From Hypomyces perniciosus (taxonomy: Eukaryota > Ascomycota > Sordariomycetes > Hypocreales > Hypocreaceae): DNA of 64,000 nucleotides. The notes under the pieces are model-generated. The model was not told the origin of the DNA, did not search any database, and worked only from the letters and a program-made list of their open reading frames with translations. This document shows positions 27,040 through 40,439 of the stretch, piece after piece. Location: positions 1,349,501 to 1,413,500 of the forward strand of contig SPDT01000013.1 of the NCBI GenBank assembly GCA_008477525.1. The letters are read 5' to 3'. Position 1 is the stretch's first letter. Each line of letters starts with the position of its first letter. Position numbers and translations under genes: made by a program.

Positions 27040-27280
27040 AATATCTACTTAATATATATATATATATTTAAATTATAGTTAATTGATTTATTAAGTATGT
27101 TTATTTATTTATTCTTAAATCTTTTTTAATAGATTAAAATATAATTAAACTTTAAAAGGTATTTTATATAATAGATTTATCTTTCAAAAAGTTATTAAAC
27201 TATTATAAAATATATAATATTTTTATAGTTAATATATACTTTAATCTTATATCTTCTTTTTTATAACTAATATTACTATA
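27040..27280 (-). pseudogene. RNase H piece of the Gypsy B polyprotein
   Basis: Translation of the complement, just beyond the Copia insertion, gives YINYKNIIYF followed about 20 residues later by IKYLLKFNYILIYQK, the RNase H pattern of Ty3/Gypsy polyproteins (TDHKNLxYF ... EFLSEFNFxIxYRPG) after RIP. It continues the frame left off at 47,670. Confidence 0.75.
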
Positions 27281-27558
27281 TAACAGAGCGCGGCACAGCT
27301 ATATAGAGTATAGAGAGATAGGAAACGAAGCTTGATTCTATAAAAAAGAATATATTATAGTGGCCTCGCTATATATACACATAGCTAACATAAAGAAAAA
27401 GCTGTATGCAGGCGCTTCATAAGCGCCTGTATAGTCTGACATATCTCTTATGCGATATATATATCAGCTTATATCTGCTAACAAAGCAGATAAAAGCTCC
27501 CTAGCGCTAGCCCTAGCGCTAACAAGCAGTAATGCCCCAGCCTACTTAACCTAATACA
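27281..27558 (-). repeat. 3' LTR of the Copia element (left)
   Basis: 278 bp, the same length as the LTR at 47,392. On the minus strand it begins TGTATTAGGTTAAG. It contains a perfect hairpin AGGCGCTT/AAGCGCCT (27,410-27,428), largely kept in the other LTR. Confidence 0.88.
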
Positions 27559-27619
27559 CCCCTTAGTTAATAAAGCTATTCCCAATGCCTTATTAACTGC
27601 TACTCTAGCTTATCTATTT

Positions 27620-28020
27620 TGTCGGGGGTAACTGACATGCCTAACGCACCTGCTTTCTTTTTCTTTTAGCTTACCCGAGAAAGGTTGGCCGCTTATTTAA
27701 GCAGCTACTAGATTAAGAAAGTATAGGAGTAGAAAAAGATATAGATAGACCTAGTTTAATAAAGAGTAACCTTTTTCCCCCTTTAATATATAACCCTACC
27801 TGTAAGAATATAGTCGCTGAGGCGTATAAAGGTAACTATTAGTTACTTTTAGCTGCTAGCATTATAATTAAATAATCTGCAGTATCTTTTAGTCCTTATA
27901 TTACTTAATTGCTGCTTTATAGTTCTGTTAAAAGCGTGGTTCTTGCCCTTAATACTAGTTATTGTATATAGGTGTATATGTATTGTATATATGTTTTAGA
28001 GTGCTAATTCCCCTTTAATA
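27620..28020 (+). repeat. 5' LTR of the full-length Gypsy A
   Basis: 401 bp starting TGTCGGGGGTAACTGACATG and ending TTTAATA (RIP-changed from TCGACA). Less mutated at its start than the 3' LTR. Confidence 0.9.
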
Positions 28021-30207
28021 AAACTGGTAATTAAGACAGGGGGAAATCTCAGGGATTATATCCTAGGAAATAATCACTAAAGGCACTTTTACACTACTAT
28101 TAAGACCTACCTTTACCTAACTACTAATAGAATTATAGGCTGGCTTTACCCAGTCTCTATATAAATATAAAACGATTAGCCAAAGGAAATAGCCTAAAAC
28201 CCCTTCTGTAACCATTTAATATAGAGTAATATAATACTTAACTTTAAAAATGCAGGTTATCTAGTTATAATTTCCGAAAAGATATTAAAATTAATTAACT
28301 TAGGCATAACGCGTTAAAATATAATAAAAGAGCAGAACCTTAAAAAACTACCAGTTAATAATATTTATTAATCGAGAGTTAAGATTTTAAAGAAAATTAC
28401 TAAAAGACTAGTCGCTATAGTAAAAGTAAATATATAGGTAAAACAGTTAACACTATATAACCTAAGCCCCCTTAAACTATTAATATATTATTGCAACCTT
28501 TATTTTATTTACTAGCAGGTAGGTTAGCAGGTAGAATAGCTATAGGGGGCCGATAAAGGATATATTAATTATTTAATCTCCTAGTATAAAGACTTTATTT
28601 TAGTTTTATTAACGTTCCTAGCCGGGTTTTTCTTAACTTTAAATAAAAGTGTTATTTTTATTACTTTTATAATCTCTAATATATAGGCTATCTTTACTTA
28701 TATTAAAGATATTTAAAGAAGATATAAAACGGTTAATAATTTAATATCTTGCAACTAATATTAATACAGGAAACTATTTTTAAAAGACTAGCTAATTTCT
28801 TTATTTTAAATAAATAAATGCAACCTTTCTTTTTTGCAAAAAAACTCCCTATATTAGCGGAATATATCACTATAGCTCTTTTACTAAAAGAATATATCCC
28901 TTTTTTAGCTAAGAAAGGAATACTCCTTTAAAGGCTAATTATCTAAATCGGATAACTTTAATCTGCAGGAGAAAGGGCATTCTTTTATTAAAGAACTATT
29001 TAATTAAAACTTTAACAATTTACTTTAACTTAAAGTAAAAAAGTTTAAATTAAACTAATAACCTCCTTTTAGTAGAATACCAAATGCAACTTTATCTTTA
29101 ACCCTTTAACCTAAAGAATTATTTAATTATATACTTAACTTAATATTAATAATATTTATATCTATTATAATAAAATCTAGGGAAAGGTTAAGCTTTTTAG
29201 CGGAAAAAGGGAAGTCATTATCCTAAAAGTTCCTCTTTTTTATTTAAGCCTTTAAAAATATTTAAGGTATAAAGCTATTAATAGGGATTAAATTTATAAG
29301 TAAATTTAATAGTAAGAATATATTTTAGTTTTTAAAAAACTATAAATAAAAAATAAAAGATTAGGGAATTTTAATTAAAGATTAAAGGAAGTATTTAAAA
29401 CTGTTTATAAAAGTAAAAGAATAGAAAATAGTTTAGATTTTTATTAAAGAAAGTATTAGCTGGGATAAAATAAAGAAAGAACTTTTGCAATACTATAAGT
29501 AATAGGATAAGGATTAATTGGAATTATATATAGTATAACTTTAAAACCTTTATTGCTATAAACCTATAAAAATATATTTTATAATAGATTAATTGCTTTA
29601 ATATTAATATCTTTATTAAAAGCTTAATAAAAGAAATTAAAGGATAGTAATATTATATTTTTATAATATCGCGAAAGTAATACTATTAAAGCTACTTTAA
29701 CTAGTAATAGCCTTTAAAAGGATTAAAGAAATTAATAATTTTAAGGATCTAGTATATATTAAGGTCTAGACGCTTTTCTATAATAAAATACTAGTAAAGC
29801 TTAATATTTAAAAAGCTTATTTTTAAAAGTTTAATAAAGGACTATTTAAAATTAAAGATTTATTAGATTTATTTAAGTTAGAGTTAAGCTTAAAGATAAA
29901 AAAGCGAAAAGAAGAATAGCTTAAACCCGCAGAATTAACTATAATTTTACAGCTTAAAGATTAAATAAATGCTTTATCTGAAAAATCTTATAAGCTAGCG
30001 ATTTAGCTCTTTTAGCAGAAAGAAAAAGTAATTAACCTAAAAGAAAAAGAATATTATTATATTACTATTAGTAGCAATAAACCTAGATAAAGACCTTTTA
30101 CTTTAATAATCGCTATTAATAATATTAATATAATAAACCCTCTATATAATAATATACTAAATACCTTTTTTATTAATTACTTAAAGGCAGTTATTAATAT
30201 TAAATAC

Positions 30208-30249
30208 TGCTAGTATTGTAAAGATAAAGACTATTTTCCTTAAAACTGC
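30208..30249 (+). pseudogene. CCHC zinc-knuckle remnant of Gypsy A Gag
   Basis: Reads C-stop-Y-C-K-D-K-D-Y-F-P-stop-N-C. The spacing C-x2-C-x4-[H]-x4-C is exact; TAT replaces a His codon and TAG/TAA replace Trp and Gln codons, all single C-to-T or G-to-A steps. Confidence 0.8.
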
Positions 30250-33200
30250 GCTAAGTTAACTTATAATAAAGGCTATAGGTTTATAATATATAACCTAGCA
30301 GTAAGAATAGTTTAGGTAGGCCTGCGGAAAACCCTAATCCCGCCTTAATTTATTATATCAGTTATAATTATCGGGACCTATATATAAAAAATGCTAGCGC
30401 TTTAAATAGAATTGTTTAAAGTTTAGAATAAGGTTTCTTTAAGCCTATTATTTGCGAAAAAAATAAAACCTAGCTTTTTTAACTAAGAATTAACTACCTA
30501 TAAGGCTAAACTCTTTAATATTGTCTATAATAAAGTAATATATAGGGAGATATTTAAAATCCGGGTACTATAAAGGTTAAATATAATTCCTGTAAAAGGA
30601 TTAATAATAAATATTATATACTTTATAGGCAAAGATTAAATAATTGCTAATAAAAGGGATAATATATAAGTAAAAGGGGTTAAATTTTTTAAACCTAGCT
30701 AAAATAGCCTTTTTAGAGGAACCTTTAGATAAATATAACCAGGCTAGCTTAACTAAGGAATTATTTAATTAGACTCTCTTTACTAACTTTATAACTAGCA
30801 GGGGATAAAAGTATATTTATATAATTAATAAGGCGGAGAAGTAAGTTAAAGAGGAGCTATTGCTGCTTTAAATAGAAAAACCGATTAAGAAAAAGTAACT
30901 ATATTTAGACCTTATACCTATAACCTTAAAGGCTATACTGTCTAGACTGCAATGCAATAAAAACAGCAGAATTAAAGGCGCTAAAAATAAAGAGGAATTA
31001 TTAGGAGTAAAGTAAGCTAAGATAATAATCTAAGCAGTAATTCTAGATAATGTAACTAAGTTTAAGACTAGTACTCTTTTAAATACTATTCTAAAATTTA
31101 TAAATGCTTTAAAAGTAAACTTAATTGCGAAATTATAAAGGATTGCTGAAATATAGTTTTATAGGAAAACTAATTTAACTATCTTTAAATATACCTTACA
31201 TTAAGTAACGTTTATCTTTATATATAAATACCCTTTAAAGGAAAAACTATTAAGAAGACTAGATATAATAGCTATATACGCAGAATTAACTATATAAGTT
31301 ATTTGGTTATTATAGGACTAACCTCTTAAAACTATAACCTTGCAACGCCTACTAGTAAAAGGATTATTAAATAAAGAGTTATTTAATCTTAAAGACTTAA
31401 GCCTATCGCTACCCTTAGAAATATACTTTTATAAGCTAAAATAATTAAATATAGCCGTTAACTATAAGGCAAATCGGTTATAGAAGTCTATAACCTGGAT
31501 TTATATAGTTTAAATAGGAAAAATCCTCTGCTATTTATAGGATTTACTGCAGATATAGGTATATTTAAAAGAGCCTAACAGTATATTTATTAAAGCATTT
31601 ATAGACTTAAAGTTAAAGGGAAATATTATCTTTTATTAGCTGGCTATAAAATATAGTATAATAATATACTTTTATAAAGCAGTTAATACTGCATTTAATA
31701 ATAGGCAAGTAAATATATATAGTGAAACTATTATTTAAGTATATATAAGTAACGCTTAAATAGCAGCTAGATTTTATATTATACTTAATAATATTTTAAT
31801 GCCCTTTATCTTTAAAATACTATTTATTTAAGTTATACAGTTAATATTTAATTATATACTAAAAAATAGGGATTTATATATAAAATGCAAAATAGGGAAT
31901 ATTTAAGTTATTACTTTAGCTGCTAAAGTTATCTATTAAAAATATAAAATAAAGGCGTTATATAACCTAAAGCTAAAATAAATATTAACTTTATATTTAA
32001 GTATAAAGTTAATAAAGCAGAAAAAAGCTTAGAAAACCTTTACTTTACGTTTAAAGAGGAGGTTTTATATAGACTATTAAAGTAAACTAAGGAGGATTTA
32101 ATTTAGCTGCTACTGGCTAATAAGTTAAAAGATTAAATAAAAGCAATAAAAAAAGCAGTAAAGGAATTTAAAAGAGTAGAGGAATAAAAGAGAAGGTTTT
32201 AAAAGAGAGCGCAAAAGTATAAGCGGATTAAAACTAATATTATATATAAAAAAAAGGCATAAAAATCTATTTAATAGATAATACCCTATTTAATAGTTTT
32301 ATTCCTACTAAAAGTCTTTATTAGAAATAAAAGAAGTAGGATAAAGTTAAAGATAATTTAAACCCTAATACCTTAGTCGCTAAATATATTACCTTAAAGT
32401 TCTCACTAATTAAAGCTGGGTTAAGACTTATACTAGACTGCCTAGCAGCGATCCTAAAGATAATAGAAAGGAAATTAATAATATAAAAAACCGCGATCTT
32501 AATATAAATCCTGAAAAATAAAGAAATAGCACTTTCCTAGAATTTCATAGAAGATAGAAAGCTAGACCTTAAAATTACTTTACTGCAGACTATTTATATA
32601 GTAGAGTATAATGCTTAGCAGAGTAGCAGTATTTTAATTTTTAAAGGTATAGAGAAGAAAATAATTAATTTATTATAAATATATATTAAAAAAGGGTTTT
32701 TAAAGGAAAGCTATAAGCTATATAAAAACCTGTTTTTTTTAGTATAAAAGAAAAATAGCGGCTTTTACTTTATTAACTCTATTATATAGATAAATAAAGT
32801 AACTATTAAAGATACTTTATTCCTTTAAGCGCAGATTAATTTAGTAAAGACCTTGCAGGTTATATAATGCTGTTATTATTAGACTTTTTCTTAGACAATA
32901 ATTAAATCCCCTTTAACAAGAAAAGCTAAAATATAACTATATTTATAAGCCCTATTAGCCTTTTAAAATACTATACTTTTCTAATAGGCGCTATAAACTT
33001 AGTAGCGCAATTTTAATATATTATTTTTCAAATACTATTTAATCTTATATTTATAGTTTACTGATTATTCTTAAATAATATTGCAGTGCAAGGTTTAAAG
33101 TCTATATATAGCGGTAAAGAAGCAATACCTAGGGTTTAATGCTATATTTTAAAGTATCTGTAAAACTTAAATAAAACCCTAGTAAATATTAAACTATTAG

Positions 33201-34717
33201 GATATATAATTTCGGCAGTGAAATTAGTCTTTTATTAGGAATCCGCCAAGTTGAAAGGCGCTAACTAGCTATAGGCAAAATTATTAAAATTAAAGAATAA
33301 AAGAACTGTAAGACTATTAATAAAGTTTAATCTTTCTTTAATTTAATTGGCTATTATAGATACTGGATTAAACGTTTTGCGTAGATTATTAAGCCTTTAA
33401 TAACTTTATTAAAGAAAAATACCCCCTGAAAGTAGATTAAAAAATAATAGCAAGCTATAGATAAACTTAAAGAGCTTATTACTTCCGCCTTAATACTAGT
33501 AATACTAGATGTAAATAAGGGATATAGGGAATTAATCTTTATAGTTAATGCTAGTATAGTAGGCTAGGGGGCTATTTTAATGCAGATTATGGAAGGAAAA
33601 GATAATTAATTTAATATAAAAATAAATATTGGCTTTTATTGGAAATAAAGTATAATGCTATAAAAAAAGAATATAAAGCTTTACTTTAAGCCTTTAAAAG
33701 GCTATATATTTATATTTATAGACTTTATTTACACTAGAAATAAATATCAAAGTAGTTATTAATTAAATAAATAGTGGAATTAATAATATTTTTAACAGGT
33801 ATATAACCTAATAGATTAATTATATCCTTTTTTTTAACTTTACTGTTAAGTATATCCTTAAGAAAGAAAATATTATAGCGGATACTCTATCCTATAAACC
33901 AGTAACCGCTATAAATAAGGCTAAAGCTAAAAAAAAGGGGACTTAAAAGATTTTATAGATATGCATTTAGGTATAATTTCGTTTATACTGCTGGGGGAGG
34001 AGTATAGCGAGGAGTTTTAATAAATTGTATAGTACCTTTAAATAATATAAAGACTATTTAATCTTTTAGCTGCAGACTTTTAGCAATTTAGGAATAAAGT
34101 AAAAAGGTTTATTGTAAAAGATAGGAAATTATAGGTAAAATTAAGAAAATACTACCGCTAGCCTGCATTTATCCTTAATAGCTTAACTTTAAAGAAAACA
34201 GCTATTTAGCAGTACTACGCTAAAATAGGCTATAAAGGCTAAAAGGTAACTTTCTAGTTTTTAAAGGAAAGATACTAGTAGCCGCAAATATAGAACAATA
34301 TATGCAAGGCAGTTATATTATACCTTTAATATTAAGGCTTTAATCTATACTGCTTTAAAGAGCCAGCTATTATAATAGAACTAACTAGGCCTATAAAGAA
34401 GGTCTATTTTAATATTTAATATATCCTAAGTAACTGTAAATATATCTACTTATTTAAAGCAAGATATAACTTTTATAGATAAGTAGAAGTGGAATTTATA
34501 CCTATTTTATTATTAGCAGTAATAATAAAGTTTATATTTAAATAGAAATATTGATTTAGTATAATAATTTAGGCTATTATAGATAAGGGACTAGAAATAA
34601 AAAAAATACTCTTAAAGGTATTAATTAATCTAGGAGTTAAGATTATTTAGATATCAGTATATAACCTTAAAGCTAATACTATAGTAAAGGTTGGCTATTA
34701 AAGCTTAATATTAATAT

Positions 34718-35297
34718 TGTTAAAATAACAAGGTTATACTGAACCTCATTTATGTATGGCTTCTAGGAAGCTGTATACAATGCAGCAATAAGGAAACGAC
34801 TGAGAGTCTAGTTGGGTTAACAATGGATGAACAATTGAATTGTAACTGAACTAATAGCTAGAAAGCTATAGAATATCTAGTGATGTGCGGCTGGTGTAGA
34901 AGTGATTGTATAAACAATAGCTTTGTCTTCTATAACAGTCCTCCGACCTAATAATAGGTGTGCGGTGGCAGAATTGGGTTTGTGGCCGCATTCCTATTTT
35001 CCGCAAAATTCATTTGTATGTAAAATCGGTCAAATCGACTCACGGCCATACAAACGGGAAACCATTTTGGTCAGATTTTTCACAATGGCCATTATGCCCA
35101 TTGTATTGAGTCTAGGGTAGGCGGGGTAGCCGATCCTAGCTCAATTGTTATCGTTGAGGATAACAGAAACTTCCTGACTTACACCGAAGTTCCTCCGGAA
35201 CTCGGTCCTAGCGTCGGGCCTAATTCCGGGTCTAGCCAGAATAGGAAGGTTACCCAATTACACAGAAATCCTTGCTTTTTAGCCCTCCTTTTTAACA
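34718..35297 (+). repeat. Solo LTR (580 bp) inserted in Gypsy A integrase
   Basis: Starts TGTTAAAATAACA, ends TTTTTAACA, flanked by the 5-bp duplication AATAT (34,713-34,717 and 35,298-35,302). It matches 45,658-46,238 in reverse orientation over its full length with few differences and keeps normal GC, so it is younger than the host. No internal region or second LTR adjoins it, hence solo LTR. Orientation is relative only. Confidence 0.88.
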
Positions 35298-36259
35298 AAT
35301 ATTAATAAAGATAGCTAGGCTTAATAAAAAGTAGGTCTAGAACTTAAATAAAGCAATTATAGCTGATAGATATATAGTAAAAAGCTTAATAAGGTACTCC
35401 GCGTTTTACCTATTATTTAGCTAAAAATTAATTTTTCCCTTAAAAGTAAAACCATTTACCTGACAGTTAATTAATTAGGATAAAGTCTATATAATAAAAG
35501 ATTAATTAATAGTATATATCCGTATACTTAAAAAAAAGAGGAAAATATTAAAATAGCCTAAGAGAAAGTAACTGCATTTCACTAAATATTAGCTAAAAAA
35601 ATAAATGCTAATAATTAATATTTACTACAGAAAGCGGCTAAACTACTTCTCTTTAGCGACCTTTTTTTACTTTATAATATAAAGCGTTAAAGGGACTTCT
35701 TAAAAGATATAAAACTAAGGATATATTAACTAGGCCTATTTAAAATTAAATCTTAAGCGGATATAATAAAAGTATATAAACTAAAAATATTAAATAAAGT
35801 CTTATTTTATAAAATATATTTAAGTGAATATTTAAAAAAGTTTATAAAAGATAAATTTAGCTAGTAGGTGGCTAAAGATAAAGAGACTTTTATAGATTAA
35901 AACCTAGAGGCAGATAAGGATTTACTTAAAGATAAAGCAGTTAATAAAGCGATAATTAAGGTTATTAATAACTAAAAACTCGAAAAGCTTTACAGTAACT
36001 CTTTAACTATTAAAAGAATATATAGTTAATAAAATTAAATAGTTTAGCTGAGAACTAGGGCATATACGTATAAGTTAAAGGAAAAAGAGATATTCCGATT
36101 AAGATACAGTCCCTTATAATACTTTAAGGTAGCTATTCCTAGAATAAACTAAATAAGTCGGGATAACTACCTTTATATAGAGAATATATAAGGGAGGATA
36201 AACGGCAATATTTTTAAAAAAACAGCTGCTAGGTGCTGTTTTTAAGGGGGAGGAGATAG

Positions 36260-39200
36260 CCGCTAATTAAAGTCTACTGCCCTGCCTATAAAAAATATAA
36301 CCTAAATATACTATAAGGAAAAAAACTATAAGATTAAATAATTTATTAACTATATTTCCCTATTAACTGCTTATTTTTTTAATAGTAAAAGCTAAAATAA
36401 ACTTCTAAACCTATTAAATCGCCTAACTCTCTGCCTTTTTATTTCCTTTAAAATAAAGAAAATCCTTTATAAAATAAAGGGCTATTAAAGGATTAAAATA
36501 ATTAAAGACTACTAGCCTGATAAAAGTAAATGCTTAATCCTTTTTAAGGAAAGTAATAGCTATACCTCGGTTACTTTATTAAGGCTAGTAACTAGAAAGA
36601 TATCGCTAAATATAAAAAGAGGCCCTGGATTAAAGGCAATTTAAATAGTCCCTTTATTAGAAACCTGGGATAAAGATACAGTTATAAAAAGGGAATAAAA
36701 TATATTCTTTAGCAGTTATAATAGTAATAGATTAAGTTTAAAAGTACTTTTGGCAGAATTGAGGATTGCGTTGTCTATAGAATAATATAAATAAGGCTTT
36801 AATATACTTTATCTGCTTAAAAAGAGTATAAAAAAACTATTTATAAATATATAAAATCTCTGCTAAAATATAGATAGGCTTAAAAAGCTTTCTTTTAATA
36901 GTGCGTATAATATTTTAAAAATATAATTAAAAGCTTTTAAAAGTATAGCACTAAAAGTATTCCTTAAGGGTATAACCTTTTATAAACAATAAAAGCAATA
37001 AAGATAGTATAAATAAAGGGGAGAAAGTAATCTTTAAATAGATTAGTAAATTTAACTGACTAATATTAATATTACCTATAATCTAAATAGCAAAATATAT
37101 TTAAATTTAAATAAAGCTAAAATAAGGATACTGATTAAATAATACCTATTTACTAAAGCCTTATCTAGGGTAGACGGCTAAGTAGAGAGACAAAGCTAAG
37201 TTTGACTTTTCTAAAATAAAAAAATCTCGCTAAAGGTTTTCTTGCCTGTAATGGGTATATTAATAAAGTTGGCTATATTAGGTAATTGATAATAGGCTTT
37301 TTTAGCGGGATCCTTTATATTTAAATAATAGTTAAGGAAAGATTAAGAGGAAGAGAAAAGAGAGAGAGAAAAAAAAATAAAAAAAAATAAGTGAGTTATA
37401 AAGGCTACTTTAAAAGAGCAGTAATTTACGCATAATAAAGAAACTACCCTATACACTAAACCGTATACCTATACCTATAAAAAGATAAATAATATTATAC
37501 TCTACCTCTTCTTTTTCTCTTTATCCACCTAAATAAAATCCTATTTTACTATAACCAAAATATTGCCTTTACTTTAAATGCTAGTTTAAAACTATTTAAT
37601 TATACCCTTCTTCCTTCTCTACTATAATGCCTTATTTAAATAAAGACCTTTACCCTCTCGCTTTATTTTTCCAGCTTATAGAAGATAAACTAAAAACTCT
37701 GCTCCCCTGCTATATCGGCTAAATATCCTTAAACTGCGCTAAGAACGTTTTCAGGCTAAATAAATAAAACCTTACTATTAGTCTTATTGCAAGTTAATAT
37801 AGCTATTAACTATTATAAATTTACCTTTAACTTAACTAATATATTACCAGCTATTTATAATTACTAATTAAAATAATAATTACTTTAAGCTATATTTACT
37901 ATAAGAATATTATATTAATACTTAACTTTAAGGTAAATAAATAGCGCTTTTATATTAAAGATATTTATAGCTTTTTATATAACTTTTCCTGTAAAAAATA
38001 AGCGTTAAACTTTACTTTAAAGGTAATACTTTATATAGTAGTAAAAGGATTAGTAACTATTAAAGCAGCTTAAGCTAAGATTATAGTATTTATAGACGCT
38101 TTTAAAGGTGCCCCTGCCTTTAATTAAATAGTATTTTAAGCTTTTAATATTCTTAATAGACTATAAAACTTCCAGCATTTTATTAAAAGATAATGAATTT
38201 TTACAGGGTTAATTTATTTCCCTAAGTATTAATATATTTATATTTTTAATAAATACAGGTATTTTTATTATTTCCAATTTTATAAATATAACTGTAAGTA
38301 TTAAGCGCAGCAGTTCCTCGATTTATAGGCCTATATAGTTAAAAAAGCTGGATTTCTTTATTTATTTAGCTTTTATATAGTCCTGTATATAAAATAACCT
38401 AAAGCTAATAAATATAGCTATTTAAGCCTATTCTAGATCTAGTAAACGCTTTATAGATTTATTGGCGTTAAATTAAGTTGACTGGCAGGACCTTTAAGCG
38501 GGATCTTTATTTCCTTTAGCTTTAGAAAGTATAAAACAATTAACTTAAAGGGATTTAAACTTTTACTCTAGGATTAGTATTAATACTTATACTTTAAATA
38601 CTCGGCTAAAAGCTATATAAATATAATTTAAGTTTTACACTAATCTTTAACAGTAAATAAACTTACTATTATAAATTCTAAGATAAATATTAAAGATATT
38701 TTGCCTTTTTTAATTAAGTATTATTTAATTAAGTTGAATTAAGGCTAATAGGCCCTTTTGTAGAATAATTTATAAAAGGACTATAATAAAGATTAGTGGT
38801 TAATGCTTAGCTGATTTAAGAGTATTAGTAAATGACTTTATAAAGGAGAATAGGTTAATTTATTATAATGATAATCTTTCTCGATAATTAGTTATTTTCC
38901 TACCTTTAAGTATTTAAAAAAGATTCTAATAACAGCAGCCAGTACCTAGAATGCAACTTTTTATATTAATAATACCTATACCTTTAGCTATATAGCCAAG
39001 GCAGTTACAGTAAAGGAAAAGAAAAGTATTCTCTTTTACTTTATAAATAGTGTTAGTAGTAAAGAAATAAAATAATACTGCTAGCCTAGTAATATAAGCG
39101 GTATTTTTTATAAAAATAATAATAGGATTAGTAATTAAGAGTAGGTTAATGCGTTTTTTAGTAATGCTATAACCTATAGGACCTTTATTAACTATAGCAG

Positions 39201-39886
39201 CTATTACTAATAATGCTGAAACCTTAGATATAAAGTTGGTTTCCTTTAAAGAAAGTAATAGCTTTTTTAACGCGTTAAAGGATAACTAGGACTTAAAGGA
39301 TAAAAGAGTTTTAAAAGTTACTACTAAACCTAATTAGCGAGCAATTAAAGATAATAAGAAGGCTTTTTTAAAACTAGGCGAAAGAGGGCAAGCTATAATA
39401 ATAGCCTTTACAGCAGTAATAGGGAAAACTGCACCTTAGTATTCCTAAATCTAATAAATTACAGCTTTAAATATATACTATAGCTTAACGCTACTTAGGC
39501 TAATAGATAAATTGGCTTAGGACAATATCTAAGAATAAGTTTGTGCACCTATATAAATAATAAGATAACCGATATAAAATAAGCAGATAGCAGTTTAAAA
39601 TGCCTAGTAATAAAGAGATTAATAAAAAGGGACTATTTAATTATAATAATTTTAATAGGAGGGGAATAATTTAATATAAATTAGATAGGAATTAATAATA
39701 TAGATGGCGGTAGTTTTACTTTTAATTTTCTTTCCTTTTTTCGTTTAATAATACTTTTTCCGCTATTTTCTTATATTATTTATATTTTTCTTAAATATTA
39801 CTATATTAGTATTAAAAGGATTTAATAGGAAAAGTATTTTATTGAGATTTGCTACTTTTATTTGCGAATATTTATAGGGAGGGTTT
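36260..39886 (+). pseudogene. Uncharacterised 3' coding region of Gypsy A
   Basis: About 3.6 kb between the end of pol and the 3' LTR, far more than Gypsy elements need. RIP-shredded coding-like pieces read on the plus strand: MPYLNKDLYPLALFFQLIED near 37,628 and FKYLKKILITAAST followed by NATFYINNTYTFSYIAKAVT near 38,910-39,020. No domain recognised. It may be an extra ORF carried by the element or an older insertion. Confidence 0.45.
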
Positions 39887-40287
39887 TATTAAAGGTAATT
39901 AATATATTTAATATACCCGCTTTCTTTTTTGTTTAGCTTACCTGAGAAAGGTTAGCCGTTTATTTAAGCAGCTATTAGATTAAGAAAGTATAAGAGTATA
40001 AAGAGATATAAATAGACTTAGTTTAATAAAAAGTAACCTTCTTCCCCCTTTAATATATAACCCTATTTGTAAAAATATAGTCGCTAAGGCGTATAAAGGT
40101 AACTGTTAGTTGCTTTTAGCTGCTAGTATTATAATTAAATGATCTGCAGTATCTTTTAGTCCTTATATTACTTAATTGCTGCTTTATGGTTTTATTAGGA
40201 GCGCGGTTCCTGCGCTCGATACTAGTCGTTGTATGTGGGTGTGTGTGTATTGTGTATGTGTTTTGGAGTGCTAATTCCCCCTCGACA
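39887..40287 (+). repeat. 3' LTR of the full-length Gypsy A
   Basis: 401 bp. The start is RIP-changed to TATTAAAGGTAATT, while the last ~100 bp keep C/G (GTGTGTGTATTGTGTATGTG; CCCCCTCGACA). Confidence 0.9.
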
Positions 40288-40439
40288 AACTATAATGTTA
40301 TAATTAACTGGCCGCGCTTTTAAAGCCTTTTTTATTTAATTAGAAGCTTTTTATTATAAATATATATCGATAGTCTATTATAAAGGTAAAAAGAATATAA
40401 GCGCTATAGCTATTATTATTCTATAATAATAGAAAATTA

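Larger units (their letters stand above)
27620..40287 (+). mobile_element. Gypsy A LTR retrotransposon, full-length copy (about 12.1 kb without its own insertion)
   Basis: Equal 401-bp LTRs at 27,620-28,020 and 39,887-40,287 with TGTCG...CGACA ends, a TGG-type primer-binding site at about 28,025, and a purine tract (AGGGAGGG) before the 3' LTR. In order: gag-like region; CCHC knuckle at 30,208-30,249 (C-x2-C-x4-Y-x4-C, His to Tyr as RIP predicts); RT with FLNNI at 33,068-33,082 and YYRYWIKRFA near 33,350; integrase at about 34,050-34,717 ending in ISVYNLKANTIVKVGY; then a solo LTR at 34,718-35,297. A further ~3.6 kb (36,260-39,886) precedes the 3' LTR. Flanks TATTT and AACTA do not match, so no target duplication is visible. 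Confidence 0.87.

Noticed and set aside
34923..35120. 65-codon frame with a close relative at 45,836-46,033
   Set aside because: Conservation between the two is explained by both lying in copies of the same solo LTR; there is no independent evidence of coding.
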